Source of the DNA: Natronolimnohabitans innermongolicus JCM 12255 | Lineage (GTDB): Archaea; Halobacteriota; Halobacteria; Halobacteriales; Natrialbaceae | Assembly: GCF_000337215.1 (NCBI RefSeq) | Contig: NZ_AOHZ01000051.1 | Location: 1-43,658, forward strand | Direction of reading: 5' to 3' | DNA length: 43,658 nucleotides | Shown here: in pieces, positions 31,491-40,622 of the stretch | Numbering within the stretch: the first letter of the stretch is position 1 | Layout: every line of letters begins with the position of its first letter | Program-made: the position numbers and the translations under genes | Notes under the pieces: model-generated | Seen by the model: only the letters and a program-made list of their open reading frames with translations | Told to the model about the DNA's origin: nothing | Database searches by the model: none

Positions 31491-31898
31491 ATGGACGCCG
31501 CCGAACGACGCGATCTCATCGAGCGCGCTAACCGCCAGAGCGCGACTATCGGCCAGCAACTCCCCGAGACGATCACCGTCGGCGACGACGACCTCCCGCT
31601 CGAGGAGTTCGTCATCGAGACTCGCAAGGTCGAAGGGATTCCGGACGACCTCAAACCGGTGGTCCGGGAGGCCCAGGTGGAGTTGACGAACGAGCGGAAA
31701 CAGCTCGTCGACCGCCTCGAGTCGGCTCCGATCGACCGCGAGGAGGGCGAGGAGGTCGTCGAGCGCATCGTCGGCATCGACCGCGCGCGAAACGCCCTCC
31801 AGAGCCTGCGACGCGATCGATTCGGCTCGGAGGTGCAGACGGCGACGCTCGACGGTCACGAGCGCTGGCTCGAGTTCGTCGACGCGATCCGCGGGTAG
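31491..31898 (+). CDS. DUF5788-like small soluble protein
   Basis: This 135-residue helical soluble protein has segments ERRDLIERANRQSATIGQQL, DLPLEEFVIETRKVEGIP, a long helix LKPVVREAQVELTNERKQLV with DRLESAPIDREEGEEVVERI, and a closing DGHERWLEFVDAIRG. The order resembles a haloarchaeal family annotated as DUF5788, recalled from memory. A TATA-like AATGTATT about 27-33 nt before the ATG supports a leaderless start. There is no catalytic motif, and the function is unknown. Confidence 0.75.
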   Translation: MDAAERRDLIERANRQSATIGQQLPETITVGDDDLPLEEFVIETRKVEGIPDDLKPVVREAQVELTNERKQLVDRLESAPIDREEGEEVVERIVGIDRARNALQSLRRDRFGSEVQTATLDGHERWLEFVDAIRG

Positions 31899-31920
31899 CC
31901 GGGTCGTTAGGCAATTGAAC

Positions 31921-31930
31921 CTTTTTACTT
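31921..31930 (+). promoter_or_regulatory. TATA-like box for the MacB-type ABC pair
   Basis: CTTTTTACTT lies 21-30 nt before the ATG at 31951, fitting a leaderless transcript and favouring that start over the ATG at 31915. Confidence 0.5.
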
Positions 31931-31950
31931 CGGGCTGTAGTCCTCGGCCC

Positions 31951-32796
31951 ATGGCGACATCGGAGTCCGGAAGTGCCGACGGCGACGGCGGTAGTGACAG
32001 CGGCGATCACGATAGCGGTGTCGGCGGTCGCGGCTCGGCGGTCTCCCTGCAAAACGTTCGGAAAACGTACCAGCTCGGCGAACCGGTCCACGCGTTAGAC
32101 GGCGTCTCCCTCGAGATACCGCGGGGGTCCTACACGGCGATCATGGGACCCAGCGGCTCGGGGAAGTCGACGCTGATGAACCTCGTGGGCTGTCTCGACA
32201 CGCCGACGGAGGGCACCGTCGTCGTTGACGGCGCGGACGTGACGACGCTCGACGACCGCGAGCGGACGACACTTCGCGGAACGACGGTCGGCTTCGTCTT
32301 CCAGACGTTCAACCTCATGCCGCGGTTGACGGCCCTCGAGAACGTCGCGTTGCCCCAGCTGTTCCAGAACGTCGGCCGCGGCGAGCGCCGCGAGCGGGCG
32401 CGGGAACTGCTCGAGCGCGTCGGTCTCGCCGACCGCGAGGATCACCTTCCGAACGAACTCTCGGGGGGCCAGCGCCAGCGGGTCGCGCTGGCGCGGGCGC
32501 TGGTCAACGACCCCGCCCTCGTGTTGGCCGACGAGCCGACCGGAAACCTCGATACGGACACCGAAGACGACATCCTCGACCTCTTCGCGGACTTTCACGA
32601 CGCCGGGACGACGATGGTCGTCGTCACCCACGAGCGCCACGTCGCCGAACGTGCCGACCGGATCGTCCACCTCCTGGACGGGAAACTCGAGCGGATCGAG
32701 CGGCTGGACGAGGAGACGGCGGGCACTCGAGTTCGCAGCAGCTCGAGTGCCGGAGACGAAGACGGAAACGAAAACGAAAGCGGGGCCGAGCGCTGA
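31951..32796 (+). CDS. MacB/LolD-type ABC ATPase
   Basis: This 281-residue ATPase belongs to the MacB/LolD/FtsE group that drives extrusion or lipoprotein transfer rather than import. It has a short acidic N-terminus, then [20 protein letters not shown], Walker [13 protein letters not shown], the X-loop region [20 protein letters not shown], the signature [17 protein letters not shown] and Walker [13 protein letters not shown]. The C-terminus is Ser/Glu-rich. Its stop and the permease start share one base (TGATG), so the two are co-translated. The substrate is unknown. Confidence 0.94.
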   Translation: MATSESGSADGDGGSDSGDHDSGVGGRGSAVSLQNVRKTYQLGEPVHALDGVSLEIPRGSYTAIMGPSGSGKSTLMNLVGCLDTPTEGTVVVDGADVTTLDDRERTTLRGTTVGFVFQTFNLMPRLTALENVALPQLFQNVGRGERRERARELLERVGLADREDHLPNELSGGQRQRVALARALVNDPALVLADEPTGNLDTDTEDDILDLFADFHDAGTTMVVVTHERHVAERADRIVHLLDGKLERIERLDEETAGTRVRSSSSAGDEDGNENESGAER

Positions 32797-34166
32797 TGCG
32801 TCCCCTCGAGAGCCTGCGTCTCTCCTGGCGCTCGATCCGTGGTCACAAACTGCGCTCGTCGCTGACGACGCTCGGCATCGTGATCGGCATCGCGGCCGTC
32901 ATCGCCTTCGTCACGCTCGGCGCGAGCCTGCAGGCGGGCGTCATCGGCGACATCAGTCCAGACGACCAGCGCAACGTCTACGGCTGGGCCGCCGATCCGG
33001 ACACCGAGGGCGGGCCGTTAGCCGGCGCCCAGCCGGTCTTCAGCCAGGACGATCTGGACGAACTCGAGAGCCGCGAGGAGATCGACGCGGCCTACGGCTA
33101 CATGCCGATCTCGACGCAGGCGCTGGTCTACGAGGGGGAGCTATCACCCCAGAGCGACGCCCTCGTAGCGGCCGGACCGACCTACATCCGGGAGGACACG
33201 CTCGACGAGGGCCGTCAGTTCGAGCAGGGCGAGCGCGAAGCCGTGATCAACCCGGCCGTCGCGGGCCAGTTCGAGGAGGACGTCGAGGTCGGCGACGAGA
33301 TCACCGTCGCCCTGCAAGGCGGCGAGCAGACGTCGGTCACGGTGGTCGGCATCACCGAAACGTCCGAAGGGCTGAGTCCGTTCGAGGGCTTCGAGCCGTC
33401 GCCGCGGATCTACGTCCCGACCGATCCCTACTACACGGAGGACGCGGCCGGTGACATTCCCGGCGGTGGTGACGGAGGCGGTACCGACGGACCCGGCGCG
33501 GGTGACGACGGTGGCGGCGGTGACGGCGGTGACGACGAAGACGCTGACGAGCAGAACGACGACGGAATCGGCGGCGGAGACGGCGACGGCGCCCTGTTCC
33601 TCGCGATCGTCGTCGAAGCCCCTACCGCCGACGACGACGACGTCGACGCCGCCCGCGAGAGCGCGCTGGCCTACCTCGAGGGCGACGACTCCGACGCCGG
33701 CGAACTGCTCGGCGACGATCTCGCGGTGACGCTCCAGACCAGCGCCGAGTTGCTCCAGCAACTCGAGGACGTCCTCTCGCTCTTACAGAACTTCATCGTC
33801 GGCATCGCGGCGATCTCGCTGCTCGTCGGGTCGATCGGAATCGCGAACATCATGCTTGTCTCGGTGACCGAACGAACCCGCGAGATCGGGATCATGAAAG
33901 CCGTCGGCGCCCAGAACCGGGAGATACTCGGGCTCTTCCTCGCGGAGGCGGTGATCCTCGGCGTCGTCGGAGCGATTCTGGGGACCGTACTCGGTCTCGT
34001 GACGGGCTATCTCGGCGTCTGGTACATCGATCTCCCGCTGGTCTACCCCTACGAGTACGTCGCGCTGGCGATCGTCGTCGGGGTCGTCGTCGGCATCGCC
34101 TCCGGCCTCTATCCGGCCTGGCGGGCGGCGCGGACGGATCCGATCGACGCGTTGCGGTACGAGTGA
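32796..34166 (+). CDS. MacB-like ABC permease (FtsX family)
   Basis: This 456-residue membrane protein has the MacB layout: helix 1 near LTTLGIVIGIAAVIAFVTLG, a large external domain, and three C-terminal helices (NFIVGIAAISLLVGSIGIAN, LAEAVILGVVGAILGTVLGL, YVALAIVVGVVVGIASGLYP). The motif MLVSVTERTREIGIMKAVGA is the FtsX signature. The external domain contains a Gly/Asp-rich low-complexity insert at residues about 219-266 (GGDGGGTDGPGAGDDGG and so on), unusual in length. The family couples to the ATPase through the helix after TREIG. It ends with ARTDPIDALRYE, as in typical members. Confidence 0.93.
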   Translation: MRPLESLRLSWRSIRGHKLRSSLTTLGIVIGIAAVIAFVTLGASLQAGVIGDISPDDQRNVYGWAADPDTEGGPLAGAQPVFSQDDLDELESREEIDAAYGYMPISTQALVYEGELSPQSDALVAAGPTYIREDTLDEGRQFEQGEREAVINPAVAGQFEEDVEVGDEITVALQGGEQTSVTVVGITETSEGLSPFEGFEPSPRIYVPTDPYYTEDAAGDIPGGGDGGGTDGPGAGDDGGGGDGGDDEDADEQNDDGIGGGDGDGALFLAIVVEAPTADDDDVDAARESALAYLEGDDSDAGELLGDDLAVTLQTSAELLQQLEDVLSLLQNFIVGIAAISLLVGSIGIANIMLVSVTERTREIGIMKAVGAQNREILGLFLAEAVILGVVGAILGTVLGLVTGYLGVWYIDLPLVYPYEYVALAIVVGVVVGIASGLYPAWRAARTDPIDALRYE

Positions 34167-34245
34167 TCGAGATCGCCACCACGTATCTGTAAGGTATTTG
34201 GTTGGTTGGGAACGAGACTTACGTTCGCCCTTCCTACACACCCGT

Positions 34246-35385
34246 ATGAACCGTCGGAGGGTCCTGCGGACGGTCGGCGGCGCCGGCAGCGTCGGCGTCG
34301 CCGGACTCGCGGGCTGTCTCTTCGCCGACGACTCGGACGAACCGAACGAAGACGACGAGGAACCCGAGGACCCGAATCACGACGAAACGCTTCGCGTCGT
34401 CACCTACCGATCGATGGTCAGCGGACCGAACCCGCCCGGTCCCTGGCTCGTCGAGGCGTTCGAGGAGGAGTATCCCGACGCCGAACTCGAGTGGGTGGTG
34501 CCCGAAGCCGGCGTTGAACATTACCTCCAGCGCGGCGAGTACGGCGGCGAGATCGACGCCGACGTCTGCTTCGGCTTTACCGTCGGCGACCTCACGCGGA
34601 TCGACGACCGAATCGAAGAGGGTGGATTGCTGCGGGAACTCAACCACGACCGGATCGACGGCGTCGATCGAATTCAGGACGGACTCGACCTCGAGGATCC
34701 GCACGGTCGGGCGCTCGCGTACGACGCGGGCTACGTCTCTCTCGTCTACGACGATACGGTCCTCGAGCCGCCCGAGGCGTTCGCGGATCTGGTCGAAAGC
34801 GAGTACGCGGATACGTTGCTAACGCACCATCCCGGCTACTCGATGCCCGGACAGGCGTTCTTGCTGTGGACGATCGCGACCGGCGGGCCGAGCGACGCGA
34901 TGAATTACTGGGAGGAACTGGCCGCCAACGGCGCCCGGATTCACCGATCCTGGAGCGCCAGCTACGACGCCTATCTGGACGCCGAGCGCCCGCTCGTCGT
35001 CTCCTACTCGACCGACCCCGTCTTTGCGGCCCGCGAGGGCTACGACGAGCGCCGCCACCGAGTCGCGTTCCTCGAGGACGAGGGGTACACGCTGCCGGAG
35101 GGCATGGGCATCTTCGAGGCGGCGACGGCGCCGGACCTGGCCTACGCCTTCCTCGAGTTCGTCCTCACCGACGAGGTGCAGGCCGAACTCGCCCGGCGGA
35201 ACGTCCAGATCCCGGCCGTAGAGGGTGTCGATCCCGGCCTGGGCTTTGTCGGCCTGGCCCGCGAGCCGCCGGAACCGGTCGCGACGAGCTACACCGAACT
35301 CCGCGGGGAACTCACCGAGTGGCTCACGGAGTGGGCGGATCGGTTCGACGAGCACCTCGTCGAAGAGCGCCCGCCAACCGAGTGA
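34246..35385 (+). CDS. Thiamine-type ABC substrate-binding lipoprotein (TbpA-like), orphan
   Basis: This 379-residue Tat lipoprotein begins MNRRRVLRTVGGAGSVGVAG followed by LAGC at the cleavage site. The mature part matches the thiamine/TPP-binding family: TLRVVTYRSMVSGPNPPGPW, FGFTVGDLTRIDDRI, a middle block YDAGYVSLVYDDTVLEPPEA, then HHPGYSMPGQAFLLWTIATG and YWEELAANGARIHRSWSASY. ThiP and ThiQ partners are not in the window; the upstream ABC pair is of the unrelated MacB type. The start at 34246 is required for the signal peptide. Whether it binds thiamine is inferred from the family only. No TPP-riboswitch-like sequence is visible upstream. Confidence 0.85.
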   Translation: MNRRRVLRTVGGAGSVGVAGLAGCLFADDSDEPNEDDEEPEDPNHDETLRVVTYRSMVSGPNPPGPWLVEAFEEEYPDAELEWVVPEAGVEHYLQRGEYGGEIDADVCFGFTVGDLTRIDDRIEEGGLLRELNHDRIDGVDRIQDGLDLEDPHGRALAYDAGYVSLVYDDTVLEPPEAFADLVESEYADTLLTHHPGYSMPGQAFLLWTIATGGPSDAMNYWEELAANGARIHRSWSASYDAYLDAERPLVVSYSTDPVFAAREGYDERRHRVAFLEDEGYTLPEGMGIFEAATAPDLAYAFLEFVLTDEVQAELARRNVQIPAVEGVDPGLGFVGLAREPPEPVATSYTELRGELTEWLTEWADRFDEHLVEERPPTE

Positions 35386-35546
35386 GTCCGCAGCGGACAC
35401 TAATGGCCGAACACGTTCGCACCGTTCTTTACGAGTGAGAACGGGCGACGCCACTCAAGTACGCGGCTGCGGGAGTAGCCGATATCCGACCGGACGACGG
35501 GTCGGCGTCTCGGCGCCCGGCCGACGTCCAACAGTACTTGATACGC

Positions 35547-35885
35547 ATGGGACTGGACGAATACGCGCTCCTGATCGCAATCACGAACACCGCGACGCTG
35601 TGTACCGGCGGCGCGGTCGCGTTGCTCTCCTATCGCGCGTTCAAACGCACGGGTTCGCAGGCGCTCCGAGCGCTCGCCATCGGCTTCGGCTGTATCGTTC
35701 TCGGCGCCGTCGGGGGTGCGATCGCACACCTCTACGGCGGGAACGTCGGCCTCGGCGTCGCGATCCAGAGCGCGTTCACCGCCGGCGGCTTCACGATCTT
35801 GCTGTACTCGCTGTACGCGGAGACCACGACGACCACGACGGTGACGATACGGCGATCCGACGAGACGGAACGGAGCGGCGATTGA
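35547..35885 (+). CDS. Small membrane protein (DUF7521-like)
   Basis: This 112-residue protein has three predicted helices: YALLIAITNTATLCTGGAVA, QALRALAIGFGCIVLGAVGG and VAIQSAFTAGGFTILLYSLY. The loop SYRAFKRTGSQALRALAIGF and the ending LLYSLYAETTTTTT match, from memory, haloarchaeal proteins annotated as DUF7521, often found near winged-helix regulators. The tail is polar and acidic. The ATG at 35547 is preferred to a TTG at 35538. It is followed after about 75 nt by the SHOCT protein, which has its own promoter. The role is unknown. Confidence 0.78.
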   Translation: MGLDEYALLIAITNTATLCTGGAVALLSYRAFKRTGSQALRALAIGFGCIVLGAVGGAIAHLYGGNVGLGVAIQSAFTAGGFTILLYSLYAETTTTTTVTIRRSDETERSGD

Positions 35886-35930
35886 CGGCGGTCGAGATGG
35901 TTGTGGGCGATGCTGTCAGCTCGGCGTCAC

Positions 35931-35938
35931 AATTATGA
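35931..35938 (+). promoter_or_regulatory. TATA-like box for the SHOCT protein
   Basis: AATTATGA is 23-30 nt before the ATG at 35961, consistent with a leaderless transcript and with choosing that ATG over the in-frame one at 35901. Confidence 0.55.
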
Positions 35939-35960
35939 CGATCTGTTACCACGATACAAT

Positions 35961-36506
35961 ATGGTTCGCGGCTCCTCGCGATTTCCGCTGTCCCGCCGGT
36001 GGCACGCGCGCATCGAACACTACACGCCGGACGGCGCACTCGGTCGCTGGCTACTCGGCTCGCTCGTCGGGACAGGCGGGCTCTGGATCCTCGCGCTAGC
36101 ACTGTTCGACCCGACCGTCCCGGCCGGCTTGAGCGTCGCCTTTCTCGGAATGGCGGCGCCGACGCTCCTCTTTGCGGGACTCGTTCTCTGGCCAGTCTAC
36201 CTCTCGCTCATCGGAACCCTCGAGTCGACCGACGAGTACGCGATCGATCGTGCGGGAATCTCGGGGGGCGACTCGAATCGAAGATCCAACGGCGACGGCG
36301 GCGAAGAACCACTCGACGACCTGAAGCGACGATACGCCGACGGCGAAATGGACGAGACCGAGTTCGAGCAGCGCCTCGAGCACCTCCTCGACGCCAATTC
36401 GAGCGATCGATCGAGCGACGGGAACGCGGATCGAACGGACGCGAGCACGGGTCTCGACGGGGACGGGGACGAGTACGAATACGAACGCGGACGCGAACGC
36501 GAGTGA
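35961..36506 (+). CDS. Membrane protein with C-terminal SHOCT domain
   Basis: This 181-residue protein has two hydrophobic segments: residues about 33-52 (LLGSLVGTGGLWILALALFD) and 55-83 (AFLGMAAPTLLFAGLVLWPV). A Ser/Asn-rich linker leads to LDDLKRRYADGEMDETEFEQ with RLEHLLD, a clear SHOCT (short C-terminal) motif that usually mediates oligomerisation. The end is very acidic with Arg (DEYEYERGRERE). It is a typical haloarchaeal SHOCT membrane protein of unknown function. The convergent helicase gene ends 60 nt downstream. Confidence 0.85.
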   Translation: MVRGSSRFPLSRRWHARIEHYTPDGALGRWLLGSLVGTGGLWILALALFDPTVPAGLSVAFLGMAAPTLLFAGLVLWPVYLSLIGTLESTDEYAIDRAGISGGDSNRRSNGDGGEEPLDDLKRRYADGEMDETEFEQRLEHLLDANSSDRSSDGNADRTDASTGLDGDGDEYEYERGRERE

Positions 36507-36565
36507 CGACGAAACGAGAGCGGCCGCCGGCGCTCGGCGACGGCTCGTCGCTCAGCGACGGGTCG

Positions 36566-38947
36566 TCACGGCTTCGTCTCGAGCCGATCCCGAAATCGAT
36601 CCAGCCCCAGTCCCAGCATGTCCGGGCTGACCGGCTGGAACTCGCCGTCGTCGGGGAGGTACGGTCGAACGGAGTCCCAGCTGTCTCGAGCGTAGCGTTC
36701 GTCTAAGAGGACGCGGACGCCGACGTCGTCGGGACTGCGGATGACGCGACCGATCGCCTGCCTCGCCTTGCGGACCGCGGGGATGGTCAGCGCGTACGTG
36801 AAACCGTCGCCGAACTCGTCGTCGTAGGCTCGCCGGACCGCCTTCGTGCGCGGACTCGAGGTGTTGACGATCGGTACGCCACAGACGACGGCCGCGGCGA
36901 GGCGGTCGCCGCTGTAGTCGACGCCCTCGGTCAGCGTTCCCCGGAGGCTCGTCACGAGCACCTTCCCGTCGCCCTCGAAGAACTCGCGTTTGAGCGACTG
37001 GGTGGTCTCGTCGTCGCTGGCGGCGTCGAGAAGGACGGGTTTCTCGAGGCGGTCCTCGAGCACGCCCGCGATCCAGTCGGCCTCGGCGTAGCTCGGCATG
37101 CCGACGAGGACGTTGCCGGGCAGTTCGCCGACGTTCGTGATGGCGTCGATATACTGGGTTCGGGTCGGATTCTGGTCGCCGGGTCGGCCGCGGTTGTCGT
37201 AGGTGAACTTCGGCGCCGCGACCGCGAAACTCTCGCGGTTCTCGTCGGGGAAGTGCAGCCCGTAGCGTCGCTCGACGACGGGGCGGTCTTCCTCGCGCGC
37301 TATGTACTGGAGGCCCGTCACCTCGGTGAAGGCGTCCATCGGCTCGAGGGTCGCGCTCATCAGGATGCCGCTGCCGAAGGTAGCGAGACGCTCGCCGATG
37401 GCGTCGCTGGGGACGCAGTTGTGCAGGGCCATTCGGGCGTTGTACGCGCGGCGCCAGGAGTCGGCGGGTTCGGTGTCGTCCCAAGTGCGTTCGAGTTCGA
37501 GCTCCCGGAAGTAGTCGGTGTGGCCGCGTCGGTACCACTCGCCGAGGAGGCGGCCCACGGCGGGGGCGGCGCGGGTGCGGTCTTCGTCCTCCGCTTCGTT
37601 CAGAATCCGCTCGACCACGGCGCCGACGGCCTCGGCGCGAACCCAGTCGGCGTCGCCGTAGCCGGCCTCGCGAGCCCACTCGGAGAGTTCGTCCTCGGCG
37701 GGGACGGCGGGGTCGCGAAGCGGGATCTCCTCGTCTCGAAGGTCGGTCAGGTCCGACTCCCACCCCCTGTAGTTCCGGTCGAGATAGGCGGTGATCCGTC
37801 GGTCGAGTTCGACGCGCAGATCCTGTACGAACTCGAGGGTCCGCTCGAGTTCGTCGTAGGAGACGTCGCTGTCGTTCAGTTCCGCGCGCACGAGGTCGGC
37901 GTCGGCGGTCTTCGAACCCCCCTGTGCGTCGCGTCCCTCGCGTTCGAACTTGACCGGCTGGATGACCCGCGAGAGTTCGGTTTCGGCGTCCCGGAGCGTC
38001 GAGTCGGCGATCCCGTCGCTGACCAGATCGCGCACGCGGGGCTCGAGCATGTGTGCCTCGTCGCAGACGACGAACGTCGAGTCGTCGAGCAAGGCGCCCG
38101 TAAACGAGCCCGTGGTTCGGGGGTCGAACGCGTGGTAGTAGTTACCGAGGACGATCTCGACGTGGCCCAGAACCGCGCCCATCACCGAGTGGGGGCAGGT
38201 ACCGTGGGCGGCCGAACGAGCGACGAGGTCCTCGGGGGTGATCATCCCCGCCTCGGTGAAGTCGTAGGGGACGGCCTCCGCGGCGTCGCCGTCGCTGCCC
38301 TCCTCGGGGAGGTCCTCGAGGTACTGGGCGTAGAACGGACAGTACTCCGTGGAGGCGTCGATCGGGCCGCCGTCGCTGTACTCGGGGAGGTCAGGCGGGT
38401 ACGGCGTTGGTTCATCGGCGGTGCGCAAGAATGTCGCACCGCCCCCGCGGGCGCCGCTGTCGGCTAACCCGATCTGCTGGCTACGGGCCTGATCGACGAG
38501 GCTTCCCGCGGTGGTGTCGCCGCCCTCGCCGGTCAGGTCGCGCGTCCGGTCTCGGAGGGTCTCACAGCGGTCGTAGACGTTGCCGTCGTCGATGCCGGCT
38601 GCGTCCTCCCGGTTGTACGGACAGACGTCGGCCTTCCCGACCAGCGTGAGCCCCGAAACGGGGGCCGCTTCGTCGGGCAGATTCGCGTTGATCGTCTCGA
38701 GGTCCGCTTCGAACTGGCGCAGTTGCTGTTTGACGCTCGTCAGCACGAACACGCGCTCGTAGTCGGTGTCCGGATCTCGCACGAGGTCTATCCCCGCGGT
38801 GAGCGCAATCATCGTCTTCCCGGTGCCACAGGCTCCCTCGATGACCGTGTAGCCGCCGTCTCGAGCGGTGTCGACGGCGGTCTCGATACCGTCGACCTGC
38901 TCGTCGTAGGGTTCGTCGTGGCCGAAGATCGAGCGCCAGTCCGTCAT
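36566..38947 (-). CDS. XPD/Rad3-like Fe-S DNA helicase
   Basis: This 793-residue superfamily 2 helicase is related to XPD/Rad3/DinG and probably acts in DNA repair. Walker A is EGACGTGKT (37-45) and motif II is CDEAHML (DEAH at 297-300). Between them four cysteines (Cys110 in DVCPYN, Cys129 in DRCETL, Cys204 in YCPFYA, Cys252 in TCPHSV) match the 4Fe-4S domain of the family. The C-terminal helicase domain contains FGSGILMSATLEPMDAF, FFEGDGKVLVTSLRGTLTEG and motif VI, RQAIGRVIRSPDDVGVRVLL. The start at 38947 (MTDWRSIFGHDEPYDEQVDG) resembles the Q-motif region. The TATA box 62-69 nt upstream predicts a leader of about 35 nt. Confidence 0.95.
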   Translation of the reverse strand: MTDWRSIFGHDEPYDEQVDGIETAVDTARDGGYTVIEGACGTGKTMIALTAGIDLVRDPDTDYERVFVLTSVKQQLRQFEADLETINANLPDEAAPVSGLTLVGKADVCPYNREDAAGIDDGNVYDRCETLRDRTRDLTGEGGDTTAGSLVDQARSQQIGLADSGARGGGATFLRTADEPTPYPPDLPEYSDGGPIDASTEYCPFYAQYLEDLPEEGSDGDAAEAVPYDFTEAGMITPEDLVARSAAHGTCPHSVMGAVLGHVEIVLGNYYHAFDPRTTGSFTGALLDDSTFVVCDEAHMLEPRVRDLVSDGIADSTLRDAETELSRVIQPVKFEREGRDAQGGSKTADADLVRAELNDSDVSYDELERTLEFVQDLRVELDRRITAYLDRNYRGWESDLTDLRDEEIPLRDPAVPAEDELSEWAREAGYGDADWVRAEAVGAVVERILNEAEDEDRTRAAPAVGRLLGEWYRRGHTDYFRELELERTWDDTEPADSWRRAYNARMALHNCVPSDAIGERLATFGSGILMSATLEPMDAFTEVTGLQYIAREEDRPVVERRYGLHFPDENRESFAVAAPKFTYDNRGRPGDQNPTRTQYIDAITNVGELPGNVLVGMPSYAEADWIAGVLEDRLEKPVLLDAASDDETTQSLKREFFEGDGKVLVTSLRGTLTEGVDYSGDRLAAAVVCGVPIVNTSSPRTKAVRRAYDDEFGDGFTYALTIPAVRKARQAIGRVIRSPDDVGVRVLLDERYARDSWDSVRPYLPDDGEFQPVSPDMLGLGLDRFRDRLETKP

Positions 38948-39008
38948 TCTGCGCGTACTCGGCGGCGGTCGTCCATAGCGTTGACGAACTGCGTTGGCCG
39001 CGTTTCAG

Positions 39009-39016
39009 TATATAAA
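39009..39016 (-). promoter_or_regulatory. TATA box for the helicase gene
   Basis: Read on the minus strand as TTTATATA. It is 62-69 nt before the helicase ATG at 38947, so the mRNA should carry a leader of about 35 nt, unlike most genes here. Confidence 0.6.
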
Positions 39017-39147
39017 TGTCCGGAACGTCCGCCCGGAACATCGGTGTCTGGGGTGTACGATCACGCTCACGGCGGCCGATCGACGCGAGCGGCGGTCGGG
39101 ACGCGTCGCGATCGCGTATCGGTTCCCTGCCGTTCCGCCGTCTTCAC

Positions 39148-40167
39148 TCACTGCTGCCCTCGCTCGTCGGCGCCTAACTCGTCGTCCGTCGTCGATTCGA
39201 CCGCGCCCCGATCGCGGCCGTCGGTCGCGTCGGCGTCACCGTCGGTCTTCCCAGCGACGGCCCAGTTCGCCTCGAGGGACGGCGGGCCGCGGACCGCGAT
39301 GGCAGCGGCGGCGAGACCGAAGACGAGGATCCCGATCGCTCCCACGGGGTTGACGACGAGCTCCGAGCCGCCCTGCGCGAAGACGATCATCGTCGCCGCG
39401 AAGGCGTTGAACGTACCGTGGAAGATCGCCGGCGCCACGACCGACCGCGCGGCGACCGCGACGTAGGTGTAGACCGGTGACATCGCGAGACAGGCCGCGG
39501 TCATCACGGCGACGCCGAGAACGGGATAGCTCGGGTAGTTGTACCCCTCGAGGATGATCGGCGCGTGCCACAGCCCCCAGAGCACGCCGATGACGGCGGA
39601 GGCACCCCAGAATCCCAGCGGTGCGAGCGCCGTCAGGAGGACGCCGCGCCAGCCGAACTCCTCGCCGAAGGCGAACACCGCGTTGAACGTCGCGCCGATC
39701 GCGACCGCGGCGACGATCGCAACGAGGAGGTTCAGCGGCCAGTCGGGAAGCGACGGCCCGGCGGGCTCACCCTCCTGGGCCGGTGCGAAGTCGGTCCCCT
39801 CACCGGTCAGCGGATTCGCGTCGGGGACGAACTCCACGCCCGGGAGCGCCAGCGCGAGGGCGGTGCCCAACAGGACGAGCACGATCGGGACGACCGCGGC
39901 GATCCCCAGCCAGCGGAATCGATTCCGCGGGAGCCGGAGGCCGGCCCGTTCGAACGACGGCGGACCGACGATACAGGTCGCGATCCCGGCGAGCATCGGC
40001 GTGAACATGTACAGCGGTGCGAGCGCGATCATGCTCACGTCCGAGAGCCGCGAGACGGCGACGACGCCGCTCGAGAGCGCCACGAGCGCGCCGAGAAAGA
40101 CGGCCACCGATCGCAGATTTCGGGCCCCCGTTCCCGCATCGCCGTCGGCGTTCGACGCGACCGTCAT
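39148..40167 (-). CDS. CPBP-family intramembrane metalloprotease
   Basis: This 339-residue multi-pass membrane protein has about eight predicted helices. The CPBP (CAAX protease/bacteriocin-processing, Abi) motifs are present in order: FGEEFGWRGVLLTALAPLGF (EExxxR), IGVLWGLWHAPIILEGYNYP (second motif with the zinc His) and IFHGTFNAFAATMIVFAQGG (third motif). These predict a metal-dependent intramembrane protease. The start at 40167 (MTVASNADGD) is chosen over 40221 because a CTTATCTATC element about 25-35 nt upstream fits a leaderless promoter. The C-terminus is hydrophilic and acidic. The substrate is unknown. Confidence 0.92.
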   Translation of the reverse strand: MTVASNADGDAGTGARNLRSVAVFLGALVALSSGVVAVSRLSDVSMIALAPLYMFTPMLAGIATCIVGPPSFERAGLRLPRNRFRWLGIAAVVPIVLVLLGTALALALPGVEFVPDANPLTGEGTDFAPAQEGEPAGPSLPDWPLNLLVAIVAAVAIGATFNAVFAFGEEFGWRGVLLTALAPLGFWGASAVIGVLWGLWHAPIILEGYNYPSYPVLGVAVMTAACLAMSPVYTYVAVAARSVVAPAIFHGTFNAFAATMIVFAQGGSELVVNPVGAIGILVFGLAAAAIAVRGPPSLEANWAVAGKTDGDADATDGRDRGAVESTTDDELGADERGQQ

Positions 40168-40277
40168 AGCGTTCGCTATCTGTTCACAGTATGATAGATA
40201 AGCGTTACGCAAGCGGGACACTCCTCCCGGACGCTGCCAGCCTGCTTCTTTAACTCACCGAGCGCCTACTGACGGCT

Positions 40278-40517
40278 ATGAAAGTCCCCAGCTCCCTGAA
40301 AAACGTCGATCGAGACGACGTCGTCGTCCGCACCTTCGACTACGATGACGGCAGCGTCATCGCGGTCGATTTCGGTAACTCGGCTGCGGACATCTCGATG
40401 GACATCCTCGGCTCGACCGCGATCATCCTCGCCGACGGCGAGCAGTACGAGTTCGACCTGCCGCCGGAGGCGAGCGACGTCACCGCGCGAAACGGGATCC
40501 TGACCATCGAAGAGTGA
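40278..40517 (+). CDS. Small Hsp20-like protein (DUF7127-like)
   Basis: This 79-residue soluble protein is likely all beta: DDVVVRTFDYDDGSVIAVDF, SAADISMDILGSTAIILADG, EQYEFDLPPEASDVTARNGI and the terminal LTIEE. The last part resembles the C-terminal half of an alpha-crystallin/Hsp20 domain, where a PxxAxxVxAxxxxGxLTI motif is typical. From memory it matches haloarchaeal proteins annotated as DUF7127. A TTCTTTAA element 25-32 nt before the ATG supports a leaderless start. Either a small chaperone-like or an unknown role is possible. Confidence 0.78.
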   Translation: MKVPSSLKNVDRDDVVVRTFDYDDGSVIAVDFGNSAADISMDILGSTAIILADGEQYEFDLPPEASDVTARNGILTIEE

Positions 40518-40622
40518 CAGACCGACACCGGGTGATGCCTCTCGCGGCGTTCGAGAGGCGACCGCCTGACGGGCGTCCGAAAACCGGTTCGACCGGGCGT
40601 TCGATGGGATACCCCGACGGTA

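Noticed and set aside
34167-34245. TPP riboswitch upstream of the thiamine-type binding protein
   Set aside because: The gap is only 79 nt and none of the conserved TPP-riboswitch words (CTGAGA, ACCTGA-like) is present.
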